Position numbers and translations under genes: made by a program
Part shown: positions 1 through 6,707 of the stretch, piece after piece
How the letters are laid out: each line of letters opens with the position of its first letter
Position numbering within the stretch: position 1 is the first letter of the stretch
Assembly: GCA_903837305.1 (NCBI GenBank)
Contig: CAILUB010000283.1
Span: 1-15,952 of the forward strand
Direction of reading: 5' to 3'
Source: an uncultured Cytophagaceae bacterium
GTDB taxonomy: Bacteria; Bacteroidota; Bacteroidia; Cytophagales; Spirosomataceae
DNA length: 15,952 nucleotides
The notes under the pieces: generated by a model
What the model saw: the letters and a program-made list of their open reading frames with translations, nothing else
Databases searched by the model: none
Told to the model about the DNA's origin: nothing

Positions 1-74
1 ACAGTGTCCTTTGTCTGTTGTTCAGACAAAACGGGAGTTAAAATGAACACCGTCTCATAGTTTTTTAATTCCAT
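1..74 (-). CDS. rpsF: 30S ribosomal protein S6, N-terminal 24 codons (cut by window edge)
   Basis: The minus-strand frame starting at the ATG at 74-72 reads MELKNYETVFILTPVLSEQQ and then TKDT before leaving the window. The YETVFILTPVLSEQQ stretch is the first beta strand and turn of bacterial ribosomal protein S6, which binds S18 and 16S rRNA in the platform of the small subunit. Only the start is present; the remaining residues, and probably rpsR and rplI, lie to the left. The start is supported by the conserved N-terminus and by a promoter about 40 bases upstream. There is no Shine-Dalgarno sequence, only an A/T-rich leader, as is usual in Bacteroidota. The identification rests on sequence recognition of a short piece, but the match is distinctive. 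Confidence 0.9.
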   Translation of the reverse strand, partial: MELKNYETVFILTPVLSEQQTKDT

Positions 75-114
75 AAAAAAATTGTTGTTTAAAAACTGGT
101 AAAAATTTGGACTG

Positions 115-145
115 CAAAGGTACAAAAAATCCTTCACAATCAAAA
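115..145 (-). promoter_or_regulatory. Promoter of the rpsF operon (Bacteroidota type)
   Basis: On the minus strand, TACCTTTG (122-115) matches the -7 box TAnnTTTG exactly. TTTTG (145-141) supplies the -33 element, with 18 nt between its TTG and the -7 box. The expected transcript start is near 108, giving a leader of about 35 nt before the rpsF ATG at 74. The promoter lies between the end of the coiled-coil gene (168) and rpsF, so rpsF need not depend on readthrough from that gene. Confidence 0.7.
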
Positions 146-167
146 CGTTAACAACAAAATTTTGGAA

Positions 168-1142
168 TTAGCGCACTTCGAAGGTACCCAAACCGATTAA
201 ATAACCTTCTGCATAAAGCTCGATTTCATGCTTCCCGTTTTTAAATCCATTGGGTCTGGTATAAATAAACTCCACCGATTGGTGGTTATTTTCATAAAAG
301 ATTCGCTGGCGGCTCGTAAAGGTTAAATCACGGCCTTTAAATTCAAAGGACCCTGAACCTAAATTGTAATCTGAAATGGTGGAACCGGTAGGCTCAATGA
401 TACGGAGAAAAATAGTCTTGATTTCTTTCGAAGCAAGAGTGTTTTCTTGCAAATGAAACATCACTCGTATTTTATCGACTTTTTTTGCCTTCTGATTATT
501 CACCGTAGACTCTTTGCCACGGGAAGAAATAGCATAGACATTGACGCCCTCTGCACGCAAGGCAGCAGCTGCACTTACTTTTTCGGCTAACTCTTTGTTC
601 TTGATTTCCAAAACACGAGACCTTTCACTTAACTCTCTTGCTTTTAAACCAAAGGTCTTACTGGAGTCCTTTAACGCTTTCTGAATAGTTACTAAACCTA
701 CCTTTAGATTTTGGGCCTCTCTACTTAAAGAGTCATTGCGCTGTGTTAAGGTCACATTCTCGTTTTTCAACTTTTTAATCTCTGCATCTTTTAGACCTAA
801 TAGATGCAAATAGAAACTTATTTTCCTTTTAAACTCTTCAGGCTTAATATCTTCCAAATGCGCTTGATCTCCAATAATCTGTTCCTGCGCTGTTTCTAAT
901 TCGTTTACTTTCCCTCCTAATTTCTTGATTTGAATCAGACGAAGATTCAATTGCTCAGAAACCGAATCCAATTTATATTGTGCATTCTCAACAAATTCAT
1001 CTTGAGAAGTTGGTGCCAATGAACCACCAAATACGAGCTTGTCTACAAAAATCCAGCCCACTAACAAACAGACCAAAATAGTCAAAAGCAATACACGTCG
1101 CTGCAAGCCATTCTCCTTTACTTTCGAATTATCCGATTCCAT
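168..1142 (-). CDS. Membrane-anchored coiled-coil protein of unknown function
   Basis: The 324-aa product has a short basic cytoplasmic start, one membrane segment at about residues 16-34 (rich in L, V and I, ending near FVDKLVFGG), and a long charged helical region at about 45-195 with heptad-like spacing of L, I and V. A C-terminal part of about 125 residues (200-324) alternates polar and hydrophobic residues and looks beta-rich. This is a single-pass anchor carrying a periplasmic coiled coil and a terminal globular domain. I recall similar Bacteroidota proteins being labelled chromosome partitioning proteins, but no Walker motif or other ParA feature is present, so that name would be wrong here. 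It lies upstream of rpsF on the same strand but is separated from it by a promoter. The ATG at 1142 is the natural start because the membrane segment follows directly. Function unknown. Confidence 0.85.
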   Translation of the reverse strand: MESDNSKVKENGLQRRVLLLTILVCLLVGWIFVDKLVFGGSLAPTSQDEFVENAQYKLDSVSEQLNLRLIQIKKLGGKVNELETAQEQIIGDQAHLEDIKPEEFKRKISFYLHLLGLKDAEIKKLKNENVTLTQRNDSLSREAQNLKVGLVTIQKALKDSSKTFGLKARELSERSRVLEIKNKELAEKVSAAAALRAEGVNVYAISSRGKESTVNNQKAKKVDKIRVMFHLQENTLASKEIKTIFLRIIEPTGSTISDYNLGSGSFEFKGRDLTFTSRQRIFYENNHQSVEFIYTRPNGFKNGKHEIELYAEGYLIGLGTFEVR

Positions 1143-1170
1143 TTAATCTGCTTTATTTAATCTTATACTC

Positions 1171-1198
1171 TTGAATCAAAAATAATAAATTAATTTTA
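1171..1198 (+). promoter_or_regulatory. Candidate yggS promoter
   Basis: TTG at 1171-1173, a 17-nt spacer, then TAATTTTA at 1191-1198. The latter differs from TAnnTTTG only in the last base. The transcript would start near 1204, about 37 nt before the yggS ATG. The region is very A/T-rich, so a chance match is possible. Confidence 0.35.
1177..1184 (-). promoter_or_regulatory. Candidate -7 box for the coiled-coil gene
   Basis: On the minus strand this reads TATTTTTG, an exact TAnnTTTG match 35 nt upstream of the ATG at 1142. I find no TTG at 17-23 nt upstream of it, so the -33 half is missing or degenerate. It sits a few bases from the -33 candidate of the divergent yggS promoter, so the two may overlap and compete. 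Confidence 0.35.
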
Positions 1199-1240
1199 AT
1201 AATATTTTTTAGCCCAAACAAAATTTACCCTCCAAGCCCT

Positions 1241-1918
1241 ATGGCCATCGCAGAACAAATTTCCTTGATTAACAAGCAATTAAACGACAGCAGTGCTCGA
1301 CTTATTGTGGTGACTAAGACTAGGAGCATGGAAGAGTTAAAGGAAACGTATGCGGCAGGTGCTGTTGAATTTGGGGAAAACCGCGTACAGGAAATGGTGG
1401 AGAAGCAGGCGGTATTGCCTAAGGACATTCTTTGGCATCAAATAGGGCACTTACAGACGAACAAGGTAAAATATATTGCCCCTTTCGTGCACTTAATTCA
1501 CTCCGTAGATTCGTTGAATTTATTACAGGAGATCAATAAGCAAGGGGCGAAAAACAATCGGGTTATCCAATGTTTATTGCAGGTTTTTATTGCGACCGAG
1601 GAAAGTAAGTTTGGATTAGATTTCGCGGAGGCAGAGTCTTTGCTGGCGGATCCATCTTTCGCGCAAATGCAACATATCCGCATTGTGGGATTAATGGGTA
1701 TGGCAAGTTTTACTGAAAATGAAGCACAAATTCAGAAGGAGTTCGCGAGCTTAGCTGATTTTTTCCAAAAGCTTAAAAACAACAAAACCGGCGTTTCGAC
1801 CGGTCTTGTAGAATGGATTGAATTATCCATGGGTATGTCTGGAGATTATTTAATCGCTGCGGAACTAGGCTCTACCTTGGTTCGCGTAGGTTCTGCGATC
1901 TATGGCCCTCGTCACTAA
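1241..1918 (+). CDS. yggS: YggS/PLPBP family pyridoxal-phosphate homeostasis protein
   Basis: The 225-aa product matches the single-domain alanine-racemase-like fold that binds pyridoxal 5'-phosphate without known enzyme activity and buffers the cofactor in the cytoplasm. The PLP lysine is Lys26 in VVTKT. Other family motifs are FGENRVQE (44-51), IGHLQTNKVK (68-77), GLMGMASF, and near the end SMGMSGDY and GSTLVRVGSAIYGPR, which bind the phosphate. Length is normal for the family (about 220-235 aa). The start is the first ATG and leaves a typical short N-terminal helix. The gene is divergent from the coiled-coil gene and convergent with greA; its TAA at 1916-1918 shares two bases with the greA stop codon. 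Confidence 0.95.
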   Translation: MAIAEQISLINKQLNDSSARLIVVTKTRSMEELKETYAAGAVEFGENRVQEMVEKQAVLPKDILWHQIGHLQTNKVKYIAPFVHLIHSVDSLNLLQEINKQGAKNNRVIQCLLQVFIATEESKFGLDFAEAESLLADPSFAQMQHIRIVGLMGMASFTENEAQIQKEFASLADFFQKLKNNKTGVSTGLVEWIELSMGMSGDYLIAAELGSTLVRVGSAIYGPRH

Positions 1919-2388
1919 CGCGTTAAAGACATAATCTCAAATTCAAGCTTTCCTGCAGGAGCTGTAATTTCAGCTAAATCCCCTACCTTCTTGCCTAATA
2001 AACCTTTTCCGAATGGAGACGAAACGGAGATTTTTCCTAATTTCAAATCTGCCTCTTCTTCTGAAACAATCGTATAGGTTACGGTCATGCCACTTTTCGT
2101 GTTTTTGATTTGAACAATGGAATAGATCGAAACAACTGATAAATCGATGGTCGACTCATCCAAAACGCGCGCTATCGAAATGATTTCCTCCATTTTAGAG
2201 ATCTTCAATTCCAATAAACCTTGTGCATCTTTCGCCGCATCGTATTCTGCATTCTCACTTAAATCACCTTTATCACGTGCTTCTGCGATTTGTTTGGCCA
2301 TATCTGAACGACCTGTAATTTTCAAATAATGTAATTCCGCTTTTAATTTATCGAGCGCCTCTGCCGTGTAATATTGAAACTTTGCCAT
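1915..2388 (-). CDS. greA: Transcription elongation factor GreA
   Basis: The 157-aa protein has the two GreA parts. An N-terminal coiled coil (about 1-75) carries the acidic tip GDLSENAEYD at 41-50; Asp42 and Glu45 match the pair that reaches the RNA polymerase active site and stimulates cleavage of backtracked RNA. A C-terminal FKBP-like domain (about 80-157) contains SSPFGKGLLGKKVGD, the polymerase-docking segment. Length matches the family (about 157-160 aa). It ends TAG at 1917-1915, overlapping the yggS stop, so no terminator fits between the two genes. Upstream lies a 195-bp gap with a promoter and a terminator-like hairpin (see those entries), which suggests leader control. GreB is excluded with less certainty, but the sequence and its presence as the usual Bacteroidota Gre factor favour GreA. 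Confidence 0.96.
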   Translation of the reverse strand: MAKFQYYTAEALDKLKAELHYLKITGRSDMAKQIAEARDKGDLSENAEYDAAKDAQGLLELKISKMEEIISIARVLDESTIDLSVVSIYSIVQIKNTKSGMTVTYTIVSEEEADLKLGKISVSSPFGKGLLGKKVGDLAEITAPAGKLEFEIMSLTR

Positions 2389-2417
2389 ACTCTTTTTAGG
2401 GTTTTACCTCTGTGCTT

Positions 2418-2450
2418 AAAAACAAAATAGAACGGCCTCCGACCGTTCTA
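2418..2450 (-). terminator. Intrinsic terminator-like hairpin in the greA leader
   Basis: Read on the minus strand, TAGAACGG (2450-2443) and CCGTTCTA (2435-2428) form a perfect 8-bp stem around a 7-nt loop. The tract TTTTGTTTTT (2427-2418) follows at once. Stem plus U-tract is the form of a Rho-independent terminator, and it ends about 30 nt before the greA ATG. On the plus strand no T-tract follows, so it acts leftward only. Two roles are possible: attenuation of greA, or a block to antisense transcription coming from the purK operon across fmt. Confidence 0.6.
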
Positions 2451-2491
2451 CCTAATTTATGTGTAGTTTTGTTTCGGATTCGCAACTAAAA

Positions 2492-2527
2492 TTTTTGTTT
2501 TTCTAACAGCACGTAAGGGTTGTTTTG
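2492..2527 (+). promoter_or_regulatory. Weak candidate fmt promoter
   Basis: TTTTTG at 2492-2497, a 22-nt spacer, then TTGTTTTG at 2520-2527, which matches TAnnTTTG except for its second base. A start near 2534 would leave a leader of about 50 nt. An exact box, TAGTTTTG (2464-2471), lies further upstream but has no TTG at the right distance. I cannot choose between them. Confidence 0.25.
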
Positions 2528-2534
2528 TAGGGGA

Positions 2535-2568
2535 CAAAGATAATAAAAATTCAGACGGATTCCACAAA
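2535..2568 (-). promoter_or_regulatory. Candidate greA promoter
   Basis: On the minus strand, TATCTTTG (2542-2535) is an exact TAnnTTTG box. TTTG (2568-2565) lies 22 nt upstream, at the long end of the accepted spacing. The transcript would start near 2529, giving a leader of about 140 nt before greA. The -33 element is only 16 nt from the fmt start codon, so the fmt and greA control regions overlap. Confidence 0.55.
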
Positions 2569-2583
2569 CTATCAAGATCAAGG

Positions 2584-3501
2584 ATGCGGATTATATTTTT
2601 TGGAACCCCAGAGTTTGCAGTAGCGAGTTTACAAGCCTTAGTAGAGGCTAAAATGGAGGTGGTCGCTGTCGTTACGGCCCCAGATAAACCTGCCGGGCGG
2701 GGACAACAAATTCAATCCTCTCCCGTCAAAGTGTATGCTGCATCCGTAGGCCTACCTATTTTGCAGCCATTGAAGTTAAAGGATCCTACTTTTTTAGAGG
2801 AACTTGCTTCTTATCAGGCCGATCTTCAGATTATTGTTGCTTTCAGAATGCTGCCGGAAGCGGTTTGGAACATGCCGCCAATGGGGACTTTTAATTTGCA
2901 CGCCTCTTTACTACCTCAGTACCGTGGTGCGGCGCCCATTCACTGGGCGGTCATCAATGGCGAGACGGAAACAGGTATTACGACCTTCTTCTTGCAACAT
3001 GAAATAGATACGGGGGATCTCTTATTTCAAGAAAAGGAACCTATCTCGGAGACTGATACAACAGGAGAATTATACGAGCGTTTGATGAACAAAGGCGGTG
3101 CCTTGGTGGTCAAAACGGCCAAATCAATTGAATCCGGGGATATTCATCCGAAGCCGCAACAAGAAATGGCTACTTTAAAATCTGCTCCTAAATTAGATCG
3201 AAGCACAGGTGAAGTACATTGGACTCGCTCAGGTAAGGATATAGTCAATCTCGTGCGGGGAATGAATCCATTTCCTAGTGCGCACACAGAATTTCAAGGT
3301 AAAAATTGCAAATTGATAGCCGTTGAGTTTCTTCCAGAAATCATCCCGGACTTAGGCGTTGGGATTTGGGATACGGACCAAAAATCCTTCCTGCGAGTGG
3401 GCTGCAAAGATGGTTATATCAACATTTTGGAATGGCAGATGGAGGGTAAAAAACGATTAAAAATCGAGGATTTTTTACGCGGATACAACTTCAATTTCTA
3501 A
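2584..3501 (+). CDS. fmt: Methionyl-tRNA formyltransferase
   Basis: The enzyme transfers the formyl group of 10-formyltetrahydrofolate to Met-tRNA(fMet), making the initiator tRNA in the cytoplasm. The 305-aa product begins with the Rossmann-type start MRIIFFGTPEFA and carries the loop TAPDKPAGRG (31-40). Its catalytic core has Asn104 and His106 in FNLHAS, the signature LLPQYRGAAPIHWA (109-122), and Asp142 in EIDTGD. Residues from about 207 on form the smaller tRNA-binding domain (KLDRSTGEVHW onward). Length is usual (about 305-320 aa). The start at 2584 is fixed by the conserved N-terminus; AAGG directly abuts it, too close to act as a ribosome site. The TAA at 3499-3501 shares bases with the TAG of the convergent peptidase gene. 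Confidence 0.97.
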   Translation: MRIIFFGTPEFAVASLQALVEAKMEVVAVVTAPDKPAGRGQQIQSSPVKVYAASVGLPILQPLKLKDPTFLEELASYQADLQIIVAFRMLPEAVWNMPPMGTFNLHASLLPQYRGAAPIHWAVINGETETGITTFFLQHEIDTGDLLFQEKEPISETDTTGELYERLMNKGGALVVKTAKSIESGDIHPKPQQEMATLKSAPKLDRSTGEVHWTRSGKDIVNLVRGMNPFPSAHTEFQGKNCKLIAVEFLPEIIPDLGVGIWDTDQKSFLRVGCKDGYINILEWQMEGKKRLKIEDFLRGYNFNF

Positions 3502-4403
3502 CGTAATTTCCAGCGACCAGTCGAATAAAAGTAGCCATAGGAGCCTTTTTGGATGAAAATATAATTCTCCTGTAAGTTCGCTAATACGGTTATCGTATAT
3601 GGTTTCAAAGTAAGATCCTTCGCTGAACTCGGAAAAGGAATCGCAGATGAGCAAGCACAGGGTTTATTAACACGCAACTTGTTTAATTCATTCAATAAAT
3701 CGCGCGAATCCTCCACCAACTCTTCTCTACCGATATCCACCTTTTTAAAGTAATTCCGTTCGTACGCAGTCTTGAAAGGCTCGTATTCCAACGCTACTTC
3801 CGGATATTTTTGAATCAAGTTAGCACTGTTTGAAAAGGCTTGAATGTGGCCAGGATCTGGAAATCCCACAAAATCACCGCCCCAGTACAAGCCTATTTCC
3901 TTCGCTTTGGCACCATACTGATCATATATAGCACCATGACGTAAATGTTTACCCTTTCTAGCAATTGCTCCGTCCGCGGCTAGACCAAAGTTATGAAAGG
4001 AAATAAAAGCTTTCGAAAAACCCCTTTTCTGCAAGGCTAATTGTTGCTTCTTATTCCGAGTGGTAGAGGTATACCGCAATCGATAAGGGGCATGGATGCG
4101 CTTAATTAAGCTATCCCGCTTTATTTCGAAGGAGTCAATTTCGGCCGCCAAAAGCTCTGTCCATGGCCTATGTAATTCAGCCACTTCACGCGCCTCATGA
4201 GTGCCATCCGGATTAATTCGAATAAAGACATAGTTCGCGACTGAATCCCCTGAGAAGGTAGAATCTTGTTGCTTGTAAAGCCACTTGAACTCTTCCCAAT
4301 CCAGCGATTCTAGTGGGACGGGCTCGCAAATCCGTTGTTCCGCATCCAAATCACTAAAACTTAAAAAGAACCACAAAAGTGGCAGCAAACCAATTACAAT
4401 CAT
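3498..4403 (-). CDS. M15-family (VanY/CwlK-like) peptidase, exported
   Basis: The central part (about 100-190) matches the M15_4 type of zinc peptidases that cut D-Ala or L-Ala-D-Glu bonds in peptidoglycan stem peptides. Zinc ligands are His137 and Asp144 in SFHNFGLAAD, and His186 in PDPGH; Asp183 of DPGH is the likely catalytic acid; GLYWGGDF (171-178) is the usual run before it. Residues 2-16 are strongly hydrophobic and form a signal peptide or anchor, though without a basic N-terminus. About 110 residues follow the catalytic part and are not recognised; they contain a CAC pair at 249-251 and an aromatic-rich end. The ATG overlaps the TGA of the LysM gene (ATGA), implying coupled translation and a shared envelope role. 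Exact bond specificity cannot be read from the sequence. Confidence 0.85.
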   Translation of the reverse strand: MIVIGLLPLLWFFLSFSDLDAEQRICEPVPLESLDWEEFKWLYKQQDSTFSGDSVANYVFIRINPDGTHEAREVAELHRPWTELLAAEIDSFEIKRDSLIKRIHAPYRLRYTSTTRNKKQQLALQKRGFSKAFISFHNFGLAADGAIARKGKHLRHGAIYDQYGAKAKEIGLYWGGDFVGFPDPGHIQAFSNSANLIQKYPEVALEYEPFKTAYERNYFKKVDIGREELVEDSRDLLNELNKLRVNKPCACSSAIPFPSSAKDLTLKPYTITVLANLQENYIFIQKGSYGYFYSTGRWKLR

Positions 4404-5026
4404 TTTTTTAATGGAATGATCAGCGCTTCGCCACGAAGTGTAATGTCATCTTTTTTGTGGTTGGCGTCCATAATGGCTTGTTTAGTGACACCGTATTTTT
4501 CGGCTACTTTTCGCAATATATCACCAGGCCCCACCGTATGAATGGCCTGAATTTTGACATTTAATTTAGTCGACCCGCTTTTTATGCCATCTGGATTCAC
4601 TCCTGGATTAAGGGCTTTTAGCTGATCCACTTTTAAACCAAATTTTCTCGCAACAGCAGAGAAGGTCTCCCCTTTTTCTACCGTAATGGAATGAGATTTT
4701 CCTGCAGGAGTGGCTGCCTCAGGAACGACTTCAGCCTCCGCTTCTTTCTTTTGCTCCGCTAATTCTTCCTCGTCAGACTTTCTGATTAAAGAATCTTTTG
4801 GCACAATTAATGAATCGGCTGGATCCTGGACCGAATCGATCACCACCTGCGACGCTTCTGGCAAAACCTCTTCCTCTAGCTCCACAAATTTCTCTGCCTT
4901 GATTAATTCATCCTTATCAGGACTCACAAAGTGCTCGAAACCTACAGCAATTAATCCTACAAGTGTCAATAAAAGTATGCCCAATGTAATCACGGGCAGC
5001 TTACTGCTTTCTTCGTTCTCGCTCAT
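4400..5026 (-). CDS. Membrane-anchored protein with two LysM domains
   Basis: The 208-aa protein has a short cytoplasmic start, one membrane helix at about 11-30, a very acidic linker (about 36-107, rich in E, D, S, P and A), then two LysM domains at about 112-157 (ITVEKGETFSAVARKFGL) and 161-206 (HTVGPGDILRKVAEKYGV). LysM domains bind the N-acetylglucosamine backbone of peptidoglycan, so this looks like a periplasmic wall-binding protein tethered to the inner membrane. There is no catalytic domain; the hydrolase is encoded by the next gene, overlapping by 4 nt. Its start codon shares one base with the purE stop (TAATG). A partner or targeting role for the M15 peptidase is inference from that coupling. 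Confidence 0.9.
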   Translation of the reverse strand: MSENEESSKLPVITLGILLLTLVGLIAVGFEHFVSPDKDELIKAEKFVELEEEVLPEASQVVIDSVQDPADSLIVPKDSLIRKSDEEELAEQKKEAEAEVVPEAATPAGKSHSITVEKGETFSAVARKFGLKVDQLKALNPGVNPDGIKSGSTKLNVKIQAIHTVGPGDILRKVAEKYGVTKQAIMDANHKKDDITLRGEALIIPLKK

Positions 5027-5517
5027 TATTTTGAAAATTTAGCTTTCGTTTCTTGACTCATATCAGCCACCTTATTTTCTAATTCCGCTTTATAAGCGAC
5101 GTATTTCTCTGCCAAAGCATCATCTGAAATAGCCAACATTTGGATAGCTAAAAGACCTGCATTTTTTGCTGCATTCAAGGCAACTGTAGCTACCGGAACC
5201 CCATTGGGCATTTGCAAAATCGATAAAACCGAATCCCAACCATCTATTGAATTAGATGATTTGACAGGTACACCTATCACCGGCAAAATCGTTGCTGAAG
5301 CAATCATCCCCGGTAAATGTGCTGCTCCACCGGCTCCCGCGATAATCACTTGAATGCCACGCGACTTTGCCTGCTGCGCATAAGTCATCATTTTAACCGG
5401 TGTGCGGTGTGCTGAAACGATATCTACTTCGTAAGCCACACCAAAATCCTTGCAAACCTGAATGGCCTCTTGCATCACTCCTAAGTCTGAGCTACTGCCC
5501 ATTATAATTCCTACCAT
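5026..5517 (-). CDS. purE: N5-carboxyaminoimidazole ribonucleotide mutase
   Basis: PurE moves the carboxyl group of N5-CAIR to carbon 4, giving CAIR in purine synthesis; PurK supplies the substrate. The 163-aa form begins MVGIIMGSSSDL, the normal family start. Motifs: SAHRTP (35-40) with the catalytic His37, GAGGAAHLPGM, and GVPVKSSNSIDGWDSVLSI followed by QMPNGVPVATVAL, all of the class I (N5-CAIR) type that works with PurK. An in-frame TTG nine bases upstream (5526) would add three residues (MIA), but the ATG at 5517 fits the family better. The purK stop is 10 nt upstream of that ATG. The stop overlaps the LysM start by one base. Confidence 0.95.
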   Translation of the reverse strand: MVGIIMGSSSDLGVMQEAIQVCKDFGVAYEVDIVSAHRTPVKMMTYAQQAKSRGIQVIIAGAGGAAHLPGMIASATILPVIGVPVKSSNSIDGWDSVLSILQMPNGVPVATVALNAAKNAGLLAIQMLAISDDALAEKYVAYKAELENKVADMSQETKAKFSK

Positions 5518-5527
5518 AGCTATCAAT

Positions 5528-6661
5528 TTATGCGATTACGCGTATACTTTGTTTAACTAATTCTGCTTTTTGTTCGATCTCCTCTCGAGAGGCCGCTAAT
5601 AAAGTTATGTGCCCCATCTTGCGAAAAGGCTTCGTTATTTTCTTTCCATACAAGAAAGGATGGACGCCCGGTATACCTAAAATCGTATCCAAACCTTCGT
5701 ATTTCGCCGGTCCCGTGTATCCTTCTGAGCCCAACAAATTCAACATTCCTGAAAAGCTATGTGCATACGTATCTCCCAAAGGAAGCCCCGTAATCGCTCT
5801 CAAATGCTGTTCATATTGCGAGGTATCGTTCGCTCGGATCGTTTGATGGCCCGAATTATGTGGTCGCGGAGCGACTTCGTTGATGAGGATTTTACCGTCT
5901 TTGGTCAGAAACATCTCTACAGCTAAAACCCCCACTAAGCCCATTTTATCAATCAAATTAATAGCGATTTGCTCCGCTTCATGCTCAATCTCGCGCGAAA
6001 TAGCAGCTGGAGATACTAAAAACTCGACTAGGTTTTGGACTGGGTGAAAAACCATCTCCACGGCAGGAAAGGCTTTTATTTCCCCTTGCGGATTACGGGC
6101 CACTATAACGGCTAATTCCTTGTCGAAATCAATTGCTTTTTCTAACAATCCAGGTTCCGAGAACCCCTTAGCGGCATCAGCAGCTGAACCAATGTATTGA
6201 ACCCCTTTCCCATCGTAACCTCCTTTTCCTAGCTTATTAAATGCAGGAAGGAAATCTTCGTTAGCCACAATTTCTGACGACGATTCGATCAATCTGAAAT
6301 CAGCGGTAGGAAAGCCATGGGTTTGGAAAAAGGTCTTTTGGATGCGTTTGTCTTGAATCATTCGAAGCAAATGAGGTTGCGGATAGACCTTAATTCCCTC
6401 TGCTTCTAGTTGCTCTAAAGCTTCAATATTGACGTGTTCGATTTCAATGCTGATTAAATCAAATTGCTTCCCAAAATTATATACCGTATCATAATCCTGG
6501 AACGACCCTTGTGTGAACTGGGTAGTTAAGGTATGACAAGAAGCTTCTGGATCTGGATCAAGGCAAGCAATTTGCAAGTCCAAGTCAATCGCTGCTTGTA
6601 ACAGCATTCGCCCTAGCTGGCCGCCACCTAATAATCCGATTTGGGGAAGTGATTTAGACAT
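5528..6661 (-). CDS. purK: N5-carboxyaminoimidazole ribonucleotide synthase
   Basis: PurK is an ATP-grasp enzyme that joins bicarbonate to AIR using ATP, giving the substrate of PurE. The 377-aa product starts MSKSLPQIGLLGGGQLGRML, with the nucleotide-fold glycine run, and continues with YPQPHLLRMIQDKRIQK, the ATP-grasp segment FNKLGKGGYDGKGVQYI, and EVAPRPHNSGHQTI near the active site. The frame stays open 27 codons further upstream to 6742, but that extension has no homology to the family N-terminus as I know it and would overlap the start of the divergent membrane gene, so the ATG at 6661 is chosen. It heads the operon purK-purE-LysM-M15. No convincing promoter is visible; TAATTTTA (6687-6680) is a one-mismatch -7 box without a -33 partner. 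Confidence 0.95.
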   Translation of the reverse strand: MSKSLPQIGLLGGGQLGRMLLQAAIDLDLQIACLDPDPEASCHTLTTQFTQGSFQDYDTVYNFGKQFDLISIEIEHVNIEALEQLEAEGIKVYPQPHLLRMIQDKRIQKTFFQTHGFPTADFRLIESSSEIVANEDFLPAFNKLGKGGYDGKGVQYIGSAADAAKGFSEPGLLEKAIDFDKELAVIVARNPQGEIKAFPAVEMVFHPVQNLVEFLVSPAAISREIEHEAEQIAINLIDKMGLVGVLAVEMFLTKDGKILINEVAPRPHNSGHQTIRANDTSQYEQHLRAITGLPLGDTYAHSFSGMLNLLGSEGYTGPAKYEGLDTILGIPGVHPFLYGKKITKPFRKMGHITLLAASREEIEQKAELVKQSIRVIA

Positions 6662-6699
6662 AAATTCGAATTCAATGGGTAAAATTACGGCTTTTGTTT

Positions 6700-6707
6700 T
6701 ACCTTTG
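6700..6707 (+). promoter_or_regulatory. Candidate -7 box for the DUF6580-like gene
   Basis: TACCTTTG is an exact TAnnTTTG match. A transcript would start near 6714, just ahead of the ATG at 6736. No TTG lies 17-23 nt upstream. Its place inside the upstream extension of the reading frame supports using the later start codon. Confidence 0.4.

Larger units (their letters stand above)
2418..2529 (-). ncRNA. Possible short leader RNA ahead of greA
   Basis: If transcription starts just after the TATCTTTG box (near 2529) and ends at the hairpin with U-tract (2450-2418), the product is a free RNA of about 110 nt. The leader also holds AAAAACAAAA (2502-2493), an exact 10-base complement of the U-tract, which could pair with it and weaken termination. 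E. coli greA is known to have a leader that yields a small RNA (GraL) by early termination; this is a similar layout, not shown homology. No RNA evidence is available here. Confidence 0.3.

Noticed and set aside
10..30. Perfect 8-bp inverted repeat TTTGTCTG / CAGACAAA with a 5-nt loop near the left edge.
   Set aside because: It lies inside the rpsF coding sequence (codons for LSEQQTK) and no T-tract follows in the rpsF direction.
155..164. Palindrome CAAAATTTTG between the coiled-coil gene and rpsF.
   Set aside because: A/T-only core of 10 bp without a loop in A/T-rich DNA; likely chance.
1916..1925. 10-bp palindrome TAACGCGTTA at the yggS/greA junction.
   Set aside because: It has no loop and no T-tract, so it cannot be a terminator, and it is explained by the two stop regions.
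2398..2487. Short TTG-started reading frame of about 29 codons in the greA leader, running through the hairpin.
   Set aside because: Non-ATG start, arginine/threonine-rich with no regulatory codon run, and it crosses the hairpin; no sign of translation.
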